Assembly (NCBI GenBank): GCA_016189835.1
Contig: JACPRU010000034.1
Span: 1-49,652 of the forward strand
Source: Deltaproteobacteria bacterium
Lineage (GTDB): Bacteria > Desulfobacterota > Binatia > JACPRU01
Direction of reading: 5' to 3'
Length of the DNA: 49,652 bases
Shown in pieces: positions 11,313-20,196 of the stretch. Numbering within the stretch: position 1 is the first letter of the stretch; each line of letters begins with the position of its first letter. The notes below the pieces were generated by a model. The model was not told the origin of the DNA and searched no databases. It worked only from the letters and a program-made list of their open reading frames with translations. A program made the position numbers and the translations under genes.

Positions 11313-12397
11313 GAATGACCTAGAATCTCCTCGTACACCGTGAGGGTCTTGCGGGCCGCGTCGACCCAGGAAAACAGCGCTGCGCGCTTCCGCCCCCGCT
11401 CCACCAGCTGCTCGCGAAGCCCGCGATCTGCCAGCAGGCGATACATTTCACCGGCGATCAAGTCAACGCGACGCGGCGAGACCAGCCGCGCCGCGTCGCC
11501 CGCGATCTCCGGCACCGCCCCCGCGTCCGCGGCCAGTACCGGCACGCCGCACGCGAAGGCCTCGACCACGGGCAGGCAGAAGCCCTCGTAGAGGGATGCC
11601 GAAGCCAGCAGCTCCGCGCCGTTGTAGAGCGCGACGAGGTCCTCCGCGCCGATCGTCTCGATCACCCGCACGCGCTCGCCGCCGCCGACCTCCGCCGTCG
11701 CCCGCCGCAGCGGCGGGGAGTTCGACAGCGCCCGGCCGCACAGCACGAGACCGGGACGGGGCTCGTCCAGCCGGCCCCACGCCCGCACCAGCGTCTCGAC
11801 GTTCTTGTGCGGCAGACCGTTGCCGACGAACAGCACGTAGGGGCGCCGCAGACCGAGCCGCGCGAGCGCCCGCTCGACCTCTTCTCGGGGCAGCGTCCGG
11901 AAGCGGGCCGCCACGCCGTTCCAGATCACGCGGATCTTGCCGGGCTCGACGCCGAGGCGCTCGCGCAGATCGCGCGCCGTCGCCTCCGAGACGGTGATCA
12001 CCCGCCGCGCGCGGCGGCACGCCCAGCGAATCATCGCGCCGCCGTACAAGCGATGCGCCGGCGAGCGCGGCAGCAGCACGTGGATCAGATCGTGGACGGT
12101 GACCACGATCGGTCCCGGCATGGCCAGCGGCAGGACGTAGTGCGGCGCGTGGAACAGGTCGATCGCCCGCGCCCGCGCCGCCGCCGGCAGCGCGAAGTGC
12201 TCGGCGAGCGAGTACTTGCCCGCCGCCACCGGCACCCACTCGACGCCGTCGAGCGGCAGCAGGGCGCGGCCCCCGCGGGTGCCGAAGGCGACGATCTCGA
12301 GATCGGGCCGCAACGAGCGCAGCCCGACCAGTGTCTCGCGAACGTACTCGCCGATGCCGCCGTCGCCGAGCTTGCGAACGTCGATGCCGAGGCGCAT
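11309..12397 (-). CDS. Glycosyltransferase, GT4 (GT1-like) family
   Basis: 362 residues, another GT-B retaining glycosyltransferase. The start is ATG at 12397, giving MRLGIDVRKLGDGGIGEYV, whose GIGEYVRETL loop is typical of GT4 enzymes of polysaccharide clusters; the open frame continues upstream only by chance. The C-terminal donor domain shows YVLFVGNGLPHKNVETLVRA, LVALYNGAELLASASLYEGF and LPVVEAFACGVPVLAADAGA, with the two glutamates of the E-x7-E motif in SLYEGFCLPVVEAF. It is coupled by ATGA overlap to the downstream GT4 gene. Upstream, 49 bp away, is an FmdB zinc-ribbon gene. The acceptor and donor sugars cannot be assigned. Confidence 0.9.
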   Translation of the reverse strand: MRLGIDVRKLGDGGIGEYVRETLVGLRSLRPDLEIVAFGTRGGRALLPLDGVEWVPVAAGKYSLAEHFALPAAARARAIDLFHAPHYVLPLAMPGPIVVTVHDLIHVLLPRSPAHRLYGGAMIRWACRRARRVITVSEATARDLRERLGVEPGKIRVIWNGVAARFRTLPREEVERALARLGLRRPYVLFVGNGLPHKNVETLVRAWGRLDEPRPGLVLCGRALSNSPPLRRATAEVGGGERVRVIETIGAEDLVALYNGAELLASASLYEGFCLPVVEAFACGVPVLAADAGAVPEIAGDAARLVSPRRVDLIAGEMYRLLADRGLREQLVERGRKRAALFSWVDAARKTLTVYEEILGHS

Positions 12398-12446
12398 GGC
12401 GGTGGCTGCCGCGGGCGAACGAACCGGGGACGCGGCGCCGCGGCCG

Positions 12447-12665
12447 TCAGTCGAGCGCGCAGGCCCCTCGCACCGCCGCGCCGCAGGCCCCGCACGGCCC
12501 GGGCTCGGCCGGCGGCTGCGCGCCGGCGCCGACCGCGAAGGCCGAGGGGAGCTTGGCGACCTTTCCCGCGCCGCATTTCGGGCACGACACCCGAGCCGCG
12601 TGGCTCGACACCAGCTCTTCGAAGCGGGACCCGCAGGCACGGCACTCGTAATCGAACAGCGGCAT
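12447..12665 (-). CDS. FmdB-family zinc-ribbon protein
   Basis: A small protein of 72 residues. It begins MPLFDYECRACG, the hallmark of the FmdB putative regulatory zinc-ribbon family. Zinc ligands are Cys8/Cys11 and Cys28/Cys31; an additional CGAC pair (Cys58/Cys61) and a Cys69 sit in the alanine/proline-rich tail, which may hold a second metal site or vary freely. The family's biochemical role is not established; it was named from a proposed regulator in the formamidase locus. Its place between two glycosyltransferase genes on the same strand suggests co-transcription, but no functional link to polysaccharide synthesis is known. Confidence 0.85.
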   Translation of the reverse strand: MPLFDYECRACGSRFEELVSSHAARVSCPKCGAGKVAKLPSAFAVGAGAQPPAEPGPCGACGAAVRGACALD

Positions 12666-12737
12666 CTCGAATCGACCTCTCGCGGCGGCAATCCTACCCG
12701 AGGGCGGCGTGAAACTGAAGGCCGACGCCCGCCGCTC

Positions 12738-13679
12738 TCACTCGAGGATCTCGCGAACCACGTACGTCGGCTTGTTCTGGCTCTCGTGGTAGGTGCGCGC
12801 GAGCATCTCGCCGAGCAGCCCGAGCGTGATGAACTGCATGCCGGTGAAGACCAGAAGCACGGCGAGGAAGAGCTGCGGCCGGCTGCCCATCGGCACCCCG
12901 TAGACCTGCCGCTCGACGATCAGCCACAGCGTCCAGAGCGCTCCGGCGACGAGCGCTCCCAGCCCCCACAGGCCGAACACCTGGATCGGCCGGGTCTTGA
13001 AGCTCGACAGGAACTTCACGGTGATCAGGTCGAGGATCACCCGCACCATCCGCGACAGCCCGTACTTCGAGGCGCCGTAGCGCCGCGGCCGGTAGCCGAC
13101 CGGCACCTCGACGATCGCGGCGCCGAGGTCGTGCGCCAGCACCGGCACGAAGCGATGCATCTCGCCGTAGAGCTTCAAGCCCGAAGCCAGCTCGCGGCGG
13201 AAGGCCTTGAACTGACAGCCGTAGTCGTGAAGCCGGACGCCGGTGGCGGCGGCGATCAGGCGGTTCGCCGCCTCGCTCGGCAGCCGCCGGGTGAGGAAGC
13301 TGCCCCGCCAGCGCCCCTGCCGCCAGCCGCACACCATGTCGACGCCCTCGCCGAGCGCGGCGAGCAGCTTGGGGATGTCGGCGGGATCGTTCTCGCCGTC
13401 GCCGTCCATGGTGATCAGGACGTCGCCGCGGGCATGCGCGATGCCGGCCTGCAGCGCCGCGGTCTGGCCGAAGTTGCGGCGGAACAGCACGACGCGCAGC
13501 CGCGCCACGCGCTGCTTCAACCGGCGCAGCACCTCGGCGGTGCCGTCGTCGCTGCCGTCGTCGACGACGACGATCTCGTAGTCGGCGCCGAGCGGATCGA
13601 GCGTGCGCACCACGTCGTCGACGAGCGCCTCGACGTTGCCGGCCTCGTTGTAGACGGGGAAGACGACCGAGAGCTGCAC
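12738..13679 (-). CDS. Glycosyltransferase family 2, polyprenyl-phosphate sugar synthase-like
   Basis: 313 residues with an N-terminal GT-A domain and two C-terminal transmembrane helices (about 226-250 and 262-290), as in ArnC/GtrB/DPM1-type enzymes that make undecaprenyl-phosphate sugars. Visible motifs are VVFPVYNEAGNVEALVDDVV, the metal and nucleotide site VVVDDGSDDGTAEVL, and the DxD-like MDGDGENDP. It acts at the cytoplasmic face of the inner membrane. The start is GTG at 13679, one base after the stop of the upstream PfkB gene, so the two are probably coupled. It may supply a lipid-linked sugar that decorates the polymer after export; no GtrA flippase or GT-C transferase is in this window. 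Confidence 0.9.
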   Translation of the reverse strand: MQLSVVFPVYNEAGNVEALVDDVVRTLDPLGADYEIVVVDDGSDDGTAEVLRRLKQRVARLRVVLFRRNFGQTAALQAGIAHARGDVLITMDGDGENDPADIPKLLAALGEGVDMVCGWRQGRWRGSFLTRRLPSEAANRLIAAATGVRLHDYGCQFKAFRRELASGLKLYGEMHRFVPVLAHDLGAAIVEVPVGYRPRRYGASKYGLSRMVRVILDLITVKFLSSFKTRPIQVFGLWGLGALVAGALWTLWLIVERQVYGVPMGSRPQLFLAVLLVFTGMQFITLGLLGEMLARTYHESQNKPTYVVREILE

Positions 13680-13680
13680 T

Positions 13681-14580
13681 TCAGAATTCCGTCAGCGCCA
13701 CGAACTGCCGGTAGCGCCGCTCGACGTCGTCGCCGTCGAGCGCGCGCAGCCGGTTCAGGCTGAAGTCCTCGACCGCGAACGAGGCCATGACGCTGCCGTA
13801 GACGATCGCCCGGCGCACGCTCGGCGCCGCGAAGTCCCCGCTCTTGGCCAGGGAACCGATGAACCCTCCGGCGAACGCGTCGCCCGCGCCGGTGGGGTCG
13901 AACACCTGCTCGAGCGGAAAGGCCGGCACGGCGAAGATCGAATCGCTCGAGAAGTGCAGCACGCCGTACTCGCCGCGCTTGATGAGCACGCTCTTCGGCC
14001 CGAGCGCGAGGATCTTCCGCGCCGCGTGCACGACGTTGCGCTCGCCGGACAACAGGCGCGCCTCCTCGTCGTTGACCGTCAGCACCTCGACGTCGGCGAG
14101 CAGCGCCTCGAGCTCGCCGCGCGTCTGCTGGATCCAGTGCGTCATGGTGTCGGCGCCGACCAGGCGAGGCTTGCCGAGCTGGCCGAGCACGCTCTTCTGC
14201 AGCCCCGGATGGATCGTGCTGAGGAAGCAGATCTCCGCCTCGCGGTAGGAACGGGGCACCTTGGGCTGGAAATCGGCGAACACGTTGAGCTGCAGGTCCA
14301 GCGTGTCGCGCAGGTTCATGTCCTCGTGATAGCGCCCGGTCCAGCGGAAGGTGCGGCCGGCGGCGATCTCGATGCCTTCGGTGTCGATGCCGCGCGAGCG
14401 CAGGAACTCGAGCTCGGAGGCGGGGAAGTCCTGGCCGACCACCGCCACCACGGAGACCGGGGCGAAGAAGCTCGCCGCCACCGAGAAGAACGTCGCCGAG
14501 CCGCCGAGCACGTTCTCCACCTTGCCGAACGGGGTCTCGACGTTGTCGAACGCCACCGAGCCCACGACCACGATCTTCAA
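13681..14580 (-). CDS. PfkB-family carbohydrate/nucleoside kinase
   Basis: 299 residues, ribokinase/PfkB fold. The N-terminal VVGSVAFDNVETPFGK and GGSATFFSVAAS form the substrate-lid side. The C-terminal signature DPTGAGDAFAGGF supplies the catalytic aspartate and anion hole for ATP-dependent phosphorylation. The start is TTG at 14580 with GGGAG 9 bases before it; the TTGA overlap with the mtnP stop shows tight translational coupling. This pairing suggests a substrate connected with the adenine or 5-methylthioribose-1-phosphate branch, or adenosine, but PfkB substrates are notoriously hard to read from sequence. The downstream GT2 begins one base after its stop, which also allows a sugar kinase for the polysaccharide. 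The long frame running upstream is spurious. Confidence 0.88.
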   Translation of the reverse strand: MKIVVVGSVAFDNVETPFGKVENVLGGSATFFSVAASFFAPVSVVAVVGQDFPASELEFLRSRGIDTEGIEIAAGRTFRWTGRYHEDMNLRDTLDLQLNVFADFQPKVPRSYREAEICFLSTIHPGLQKSVLGQLGKPRLVGADTMTHWIQQTRGELEALLADVEVLTVNDEEARLLSGERNVVHAARKILALGPKSVLIKRGEYGVLHFSSDSIFAVPAFPLEQVFDPTGAGDAFAGGFIGSLAKSGDFAAPSVRRAIVYGSVMASFAVEDFSLNRLRALDGDDVERRYRQFVALTEF

Positions 14581-15452
14581 TTTCTTTCTCCCAGGTGCCT
14601 GCCGAGGATGGGCGCCAGCCGCCGGCGCAGCGACGGCGGAATGCAGCCGCGCTCGGTGATGATCGCCTGTGCGAGCGCCGACGCGCAGGGGCAAGCCCGG
14701 CTCGCCGGCAGCGCCGCGGCGACGGTGGCGACGATGCGCTGCGCGCGCTCCGCGCTCTCCTGCAGGATGCGCAGCACCTCCGCGATCTCCACGTCGCCCG
14801 CCGCCGCGTTCCAGCAATCGTAGTCCGTGACCAGCGCCACCGCCGCAAAGCAGATCTCCGCCTCGCGCGCGAGCCTCGCCTCCTGCGCGTGGGTCATGCC
14901 GATGACGTGCGCGCCCCAGCCGCGGTGCAGCTCGGACTCCGCGCGTGTCGAGAACTGCGGACCCTCCATGCAGACGTAGGTGCCGCGCTCGTGCACCGCC
15001 GAGCCCCCCGAGCCGCGGCCGGCATCGACGACCAGCCGCGACAGCACCGGGCAGACCGGATCCGCGAACCCCACGTGGGCGACGATTCCGCCGCCGAAGA
15101 ACGTGCTCGGCCGCCGGTGTGTCTTGTCGATGAACTGATCCGGCACGACGATCTCTCCGGGACGGATCTCCTGCTTGAGGCTCCCCACCGCTCCGACCGA
15201 GACCAGGAACTCCGCGCCGAGCCGCTTCAGCGCGAAGAGGTTCGCGCGAAAATTGATCTCGCTCGGCAAGAGGCGATGGCCGCGCCCGTGCCGCGGCAAG
15301 AACGCCACCCCCACCCCGCCGAGCGCTCCGATGGTCAGCGCGTCCGACGGATCGCCGAACGGCGTGCGCACCCGCAGCTCGCGCGCGCCCTCGAGCTCCG
15401 GCATCCGGTAGAGCCCGCTGCCGCCGATCACGCCGAGGCGCACCGCCGGCAT
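14577..15452 (-). CDS. mtnP: S-methyl-5'-thioadenosine phosphorylase
   Basis: 291 residues, within the usual 280-295. It cleaves methylthioadenosine (or another 6-oxo/amino purine nucleoside) with phosphate, giving adenine and methylthioribose-1-phosphate, the first step of methionine salvage. Visible are IGGSGLYRMPEL at the N-terminus, LPRHGRGH (phosphate and substrate site), VSVGAVGSL, MEGPQFSTRAES and the catalytic region DYDCW. The chosen start is ATG at 15452 (MPAVRLGVIGGSG); an in-frame ATG at 15506 would add 18 basic, unconserved residues. The kinase downstream overlaps by TTGA. No mtnA-type isomerase is nearby. Purine nucleoside phosphorylase activity on inosine is an alternative that substrate-pocket residues would have to settle. 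Confidence 0.92.
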   Translation of the reverse strand: MPAVRLGVIGGSGLYRMPELEGARELRVRTPFGDPSDALTIGALGGVGVAFLPRHGRGHRLLPSEINFRANLFALKRLGAEFLVSVGAVGSLKQEIRPGEIVVPDQFIDKTHRRPSTFFGGGIVAHVGFADPVCPVLSRLVVDAGRGSGGSAVHERGTYVCMEGPQFSTRAESELHRGWGAHVIGMTHAQEARLAREAEICFAAVALVTDYDCWNAAAGDVEIAEVLRILQESAERAQRIVATVAAALPASRACPCASALAQAIITERGCIPPSLRRRLAPILGRHLGERN

Positions 15453-15610
15453 GCTCCGCCGCCCGCCCGCCCGCTTTCGCCGCAACGCCGTCATGTCCGG
15501 GACCATCTAGGGGAGGGAGGCGGGGGATGCAACCGCGCGCCGCGGCGGTTCCCCCGCGCCCGCGCTCCGGCGCCGGCCTCGACGCCGGCCCCGGGACCGT
15601 CCCCCGGGAC

Positions 15611-16663
<1,053 letters not shown>

Positions 16664-16721
16664 GGACGAGACCAGACCGCGCAGTATGGCAGAAGCCCCT
16701 TCCCCGGCCCAGCGCCCGCGG

Positions 16722-16778
16722 CGCCGGGTGCTGTCCTTGGGACAGCACCCGGCGGCATCCGGCTCGCGGCCGCGGCGG
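16722..16778. repeat. Perfect 14-bp hairpin plus shared 16-bp block, family 2, copy 2
   Basis: CGCCGGGTGCTGTC (16722-16735), loop CTTGG, and the exact reverse complement at 16741-16754 make a perfect 14-bp stem. Nine bases beyond lies CTCGCGGCCGCGGCGG at 16763-16778, identical to 7434-7449, where a degenerate version of the same hairpin precedes it. It sits in the spacer between the FAH-family gene and rlmN (both minus strand), so it could end one transcript or stabilise a 3' end; there is no T-tract. No transposase is nearby. Confidence 0.7.
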
Positions 16779-16803
16779 GCGCCTCGCCCGGCGCGGCCAT
16801 CGC

Positions 16804-17805
16804 TCAGAGCGACCCGCAGGGCGGAGGGTAGCGCACCACCGTCTGATCGATCGCCCCGAAGATCGACTCGCCCCGCTCGTCGAGCATCTCGATCCGCACG
16901 CGATCGCCGAAGCGCAGGAACGGGGTCTGCGGCGCTCCGCTCTCGAGCGTCTCGAGCACGCGCTGCTCGGCGATGCACGACACGCCGGCCGCGCGGTCCC
17001 GGTTGGAGACCGTGCCCGCGCCGACGATCGTACCGGCGCCGAGCGCGCGGGTGCGCGCGGCGTGGGCGATCAGCCGTGGAAACGAGAACGCCATGTCGGC
17101 GCCGGCATCGGGCTCGCCGAGCCGCCGGCCGTTCACCTCGCTGCGCAGCCGGCGGTGCAGCCTACCTCCGTCCCAAGCCGCGCCGAGCTCGTCGGGCGTC
17201 ACCGCCACCGGCGAGAAGGCGCTCGCCGGCTTGCCGTGGAAGAAGCCGAAGCCCTTGGCCAGCTCGGCGGGAACGAGATGGCGCAGCGAGACGTCGTTGA
17301 CCAGCACGACCAGGCGGATCCTCTCGCCGGCGGTCTCGGCGCTCGCCGCCATCGGCACGTCGTCGACGATCACCGCCACCTCGGCCTCGAGGTCGATGCC
17401 GTAGTCCTCGCTCTCGACCTCGATCGGGTCGCGCGGCCCGAGGAAGCCGTCCGAGCCGCCCTGGTACATCAAGGGGTCGGTCTGCAAGCCAGCCGGCATC
17501 TCCGCGCCGCGCGCCCGGCGCACGCGCTCGACGTGGCTCAGGTACGCGCTGCCGTCGGCCCACTGGTAGGCGCGGGGCAGCGGCGCGGCGAGCGCCGCCG
17601 GATCGAGCGGAAAGGCGTCCTGCGCCTCGCCCCGCTCGAGGCGCTCGGCGAGCGCGCGCAGCCGCGGCGCGGCGCGCGACCAGTCGTCGAGCGCCGCTTG
17701 CAGCGTCGGCGCCGCCTCGCGCGCCACCGCCGCCCGCCGCAGGCCGCGGTCGACGACCACCAGCGTGCCGTCGCGGCCGCCGCTCTTCAGCGAACCGAGC
17801 TTCAT
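16804..17805 (-). CDS. Fumarylacetoacetate hydrolase family protein
   Basis: 333 residues. The FAH-like domain fills about residues 85-325, after an N-terminal region typical of FAH proteins from aromatic catabolism (fumarylacetoacetase or isomerase/decarboxylase relatives). Metal ligands are suggested by E-x-E-D in IEVESEDYGIDLEAEVAV and by the aspartate of VLVNDVSLR. GFGFFHGKPASAFSPVAVTP and GTIVGAGTVSNRD are the family's conserved loops. Such enzymes use Mg2+ or Mn2+ to cleave C-C bonds in beta-diketo acids, or act as isomerases. The start is ATG at 17805. It is divergent from the SDR-PHA synthase operon with a 205-bp shared spacer containing a paired palindrome. No tyrosine or homogentisate genes are adjacent, so the substrate remains open. 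Confidence 0.87.
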   Translation of the reverse strand: MKLGSLKSGGRDGTLVVVDRGLRRAAVAREAAPTLQAALDDWSRAAPRLRALAERLERGEAQDAFPLDPAALAAPLPRAYQWADGSAYLSHVERVRRARGAEMPAGLQTDPLMYQGGSDGFLGPRDPIEVESEDYGIDLEAEVAVIVDDVPMAASAETAGERIRLVVLVNDVSLRHLVPAELAKGFGFFHGKPASAFSPVAVTPDELGAAWDGGRLHRRLRSEVNGRRLGEPDAGADMAFSFPRLIAHAARTRALGAGTIVGAGTVSNRDRAAGVSCIAEQRVLETLESGAPQTPFLRFGDRVRIEMLDERGESIFGAIDQTVVRYPPPCGSL

Positions 17806-17882
17806 ACCGCTCGCGCCATAGCGGATTTCCGCTCGCCTGTCCCGCGCAGCCGCGCCCTTCTCCGGCGAGCGGTCGCGCTTGC

Positions 17883-17918
17883 GAGCGCGCTCGTCGAACG
17901 CGTTTGTCGAGCGCGCTC
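17883..17918. promoter_or_regulatory. Paired palindromic decamers in divergent promoter region
   Basis: The decamer GAGCGCGCTC, itself a palindrome, occurs at 17883-17892 and 17909-17918, centres 26 bp apart. With flanking bases the pair forms a perfect 11-bp inverted repeat with a 14-bp spacer. It sits in the 205-bp spacer between the divergent FAH-family gene and the SDR-PHA operon, where a regulator site would be expected. No obvious -35/-10 boxes are recognisable. CpG-rich palindromes arise easily at this base composition, so the assignment is tentative. Confidence 0.35.
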
Positions 17919-18010
17919 TCGCCGTCGCCCGCCGATCGTGCTACGAATCGCCTGCTGCACCGGGCGCGCCGCCGTCCCTGTCGCGTGCGGCGGCCGCCGC
18001 GGAGACCGAC

Positions 18011-18784
18011 ATGCACGTGAAGCAGCTCTTCGATCTCGCCGGCAAGAGCGCGATCGTCACCGGCGGCGGACGGGGTATCGGCCGCGAGATCGCCGAAGGC
18101 CTGGTCGAGGCCGGTGCGCGCGTGGCGATCAGCGGACGGCGGCGGAAATGGCTCGACCCCGCCGCGGAAGAGCTGCGCGCGCTCGGCGGCGAGGTGATGG
18201 CGGTGGAAGCCGACGTCGGCGACCCGGACGGCGTGGCACAGACCGTGCGCGCGGTCGCCGAGCGGTTCGGCGGCGTCGACATCCTGGTCAACAACGCCGG
18301 CATCAACTGGGCGGCGCCGTCGCTCGAGTATCCGGTCGACAAGTGGCGCAGCGTGCTCGACGTCAATCTGAGCGGCGTCTGGCTGATGAGCCAGGGCGTG
18401 GCGCAAAACATGGTCGCGCGCGGCGGCGGGTCGATCGTCAACGTCAGCTCGATCGCCGCCCACCTCGGCATCGCTCCCGAGCTGCAGGACACGGTCGCCT
18501 ACAACGCGGCCAAGGGCGGCGTCGACGCGCTCACCCGCGACCTCGCGGTCAAGTGGGCCCGGCACGGCATCCGGGTCAACGCCATCGCCCCCGGCTACTT
18601 CCCGACCCGCCTGACCGAATACCTGGTCCAGACGGTGGAAGAGCGCATGAAAGCGATGTCGCCGATGCAGCGTCTCGGCCAGCCGGGCGAGCTCAAGGGA
18701 GCCGTGGTCTTCCTCTGCTCGCCGGCCGCGTCGTTCGTGACCGGTCAGGTGCTGAACATCGACGGCGGATCGACGATCTGGTGA
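18011..18784 (+). CDS. SDR-family oxidoreductase (beta-ketoacyl reductase/glucose dehydrogenase-like)
   Basis: 257-residue classical short-chain dehydrogenase. The cofactor motif TGGGRGIG is at about 18-25, NNAGINW at about 96-102, the catalytic Ser in VNVSSIAAH, and YNAAK as the Y-x3-K pair. The C-terminal NIDGGSTIW is usual for the family. The start is ATG at 18011 with GGAG at 18001-18004; the frame upstream is open by chance. Its stop overlaps the next gene (TGATG). Because it is coupled to a small coiled-coil protein and a PHA synthase, an acetoacetyl-CoA/3-ketoacyl-CoA reductase role giving (R)-3-hydroxyacyl-CoA is plausible, but gluconate 5-dehydrogenase-like relatives look equally similar. 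Confidence 0.9.
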   Translation: MHVKQLFDLAGKSAIVTGGGRGIGREIAEGLVEAGARVAISGRRRKWLDPAAEELRALGGEVMAVEADVGDPDGVAQTVRAVAERFGGVDILVNNAGINWAAPSLEYPVDKWRSVLDVNLSGVWLMSQGVAQNMVARGGGSIVNVSSIAAHLGIAPELQDTVAYNAAKGGVDALTRDLAVKWARHGIRVNAIAPGYFPTRLTEYLVQTVEERMKAMSPMQRLGQPGELKGAVVFLCSPAASFVTGQVLNIDGGSTIW

Positions 18785-19110
18785 TGGCGGCGCAACAACC
18801 CCGCTGGCGGCGCGCGTTCGACTCCATGGAGGAGCCGCTGCGCAAGCGACTGGAGGCGGCCGCCGGGTCGGCCGAGTTCGCCCGCGTTCTGCTGCTCCTC
18901 CTCGAGGGGTGGACGGCCGTCGGCAAGACCACGCGCGCCGCGTCGACCCGCCTGCTGCACGTCGCGAACCTGCCCGCGTACGCCGATCTGCGCAGGCTCT
19001 CCCGCCAGCTCGGCGCGCTCGAGAGCCGCGTCGAGAAGATCGCCACCGATCTCGAGCGGCTGTCCGATCGGCTCGACGGCTCGGGACCGCGGGCGCGGAG
19101 GGCGAAATGA
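18784..19110 (+). CDS. Small coiled-coil protein between SDR and PHA synthase (PhaE/PhaR/phasin-like candidate)
   Basis: 108 residues, no firm family. The N-terminal half contains FARVLLLLLEGWTAVGKTT, an amphipathic to hydrophobic helix; GKTT resembles only a fragment of a P-loop and is not a nucleotide site. The C-terminal third, about residues 70-100, is a clear heptad-type helix (LRRLSRQLGALESRVEKIATDLERL). The tail is basic. It overlaps the SDR stop (ATG at 18784) and its own stop overlaps the PHA synthase start as ATGA. Class III and IV PHA synthases need a second subunit, PhaE or PhaR, encoded beside phaC, and many PhaE/phasin proteins end in such a coiled coil; the place and shape fit, but it is far shorter than PhaE. 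The role is inference. Confidence 0.75.
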   Translation: MAAQQPRWRRAFDSMEEPLRKRLEAAAGSAEFARVLLLLLEGWTAVGKTTRAASTRLLHVANLPAYADLRRLSRQLGALESRVEKIATDLERLSDRLDGSGPRARRAK

Positions 19111-20195
19111 CCGAGCGGGCGAGCGAAGTCGACCTGTTGACGAACCTCCGGCGGGAAGTCGAGCGCAACGCGCTGCGCGCGCGAAACGGGTTACGGTACC
19201 TCGCGGGCGGGCGCTTCGTGCGCACCGGCGCGACGCCGAGAGACCTGGTCTGGCACCACGGCAAGACCGAGCTGTGGCGCTATCGCAGCGAGCGGCGCAC
19301 GCGCCGGCCGCCGCTGCTCGCCTACCTCGGCCTGGTCGCCCGCAGCTACGTGTTCGATCTCTTTCCCGGCAACAGCTTCGTCGCCAAGCTGCTCGCCAAC
19401 GGCTTCGACGTCTTCCTGCTCGACTGGGGCGTCCCGGACGAGGCCGAAGCCTCGAACACGATCGCCACCTACTCCCTCGAGTTGCTGCCGCGAGCGGTCG
19501 AGGCGGCGCTCGATGCCGCCGAGGAGAGTGAGATCACCCTCCTCGGCTACTGCATGGGGGGGTGCCTGACGCTCGCCTCGATGGGCGCGGGGGGCCCGCT
19601 GCCGGCGCGCTCGCTCATCCTGATGGCGACGCCCACCGACTTCTCCAAGATGGGCGACTTCTTCGAGCCGATGCGCAACGGGTCATTCGATCCCGAGACG
19701 GCGATCGACGAGACCGGCAACGTCCCGGCCTCTCTGGTGCGCGGCTCCTTCCGCGTGCGCAAGCCCACCTCCGACCTCGTGGTCTACGCGAACCTCTGGC
19801 AGAACCTCTGGAACGACGCGTACATGGAAGGATTCCAGGCGATGAACGAATGGGTGAACGACCAGGTGCCGTTCCCCGGCGCGGCGTTCCGCGAGTTCGT
19901 CTCCGAGTGGCTGATCGGCAACGGGCTGGTGAACCACCGGCTGCACGTCGGCGGCCGCAAGGTCGACCTCGGCCGCATCCGCGTGCCGGTCCTGTGCCTG
20001 ATCGCGGAGCAGGACGACATCGTGCCGCTGGCCGCGGCCGAGCCGCTGCCGGGGCTGCTGACCGGCGCCGACGTGCAGACCGTTCGACTGCCCGCCGGCC
20101 ACATCAACCTGGCGACCGGACGCCAGGCCGACCGCGTGACGATCCCGTCGATCATCGATTTCCTCGATCGCCACGCCACCCCGAGGGCTGCCTGA
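19107..20195 (+). CDS. phaC: Class III-type poly(3-hydroxyalkanoate) synthase / alpha-beta hydrolase
   Basis: 362 residues, close to the roughly 355-residue class III PhaC. It polymerises (R)-3-hydroxyacyl-CoA at granule surfaces. The lipase-box variant is GYCMGG with the nucleophile Cys149, the same number as in the Allochromatium vinosum enzyme. The acid is in AEQDDIVP (Asp303/304) and the base in LPAGHINL (His332). FLLDWGVPDEAE and YANLWQNLWNDAYMEGFQAMNEW are typical PhaC stretches. The start is ATG at 19107, overlapping the upstream small gene by ATGA; RBS GGAGGGCG precedes it. A GNAT gene begins one base after its stop. The absence of a PhaE of normal size makes the oligomeric partner an open question. 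Confidence 0.9.
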   Translation: MTERASEVDLLTNLRREVERNALRARNGLRYLAGGRFVRTGATPRDLVWHHGKTELWRYRSERRTRRPPLLAYLGLVARSYVFDLFPGNSFVAKLLANGFDVFLLDWGVPDEAEASNTIATYSLELLPRAVEAALDAAEESEITLLGYCMGGCLTLASMGAGGPLPARSLILMATPTDFSKMGDFFEPMRNGSFDPETAIDETGNVPASLVRGSFRVRKPTSDLVVYANLWQNLWNDAYMEGFQAMNEWVNDQVPFPGAAFREFVSEWLIGNGLVNHRLHVGGRKVDLGRIRVPVLCLIAEQDDIVPLAAAEPLPGLLTGADVQTVRLPAGHINLATGRQADRVTIPSIIDFLDRHATPRAA

Positions 20196-20196
20196 C

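Noticed and set aside
18941-18957. GKTT in the small coiled-coil protein as a Walker A motif
   Set aside because: The required glycine-rich G-x4-G-K-(S/T) pattern is absent and there is no Walker B, so nucleotide binding is not supported.
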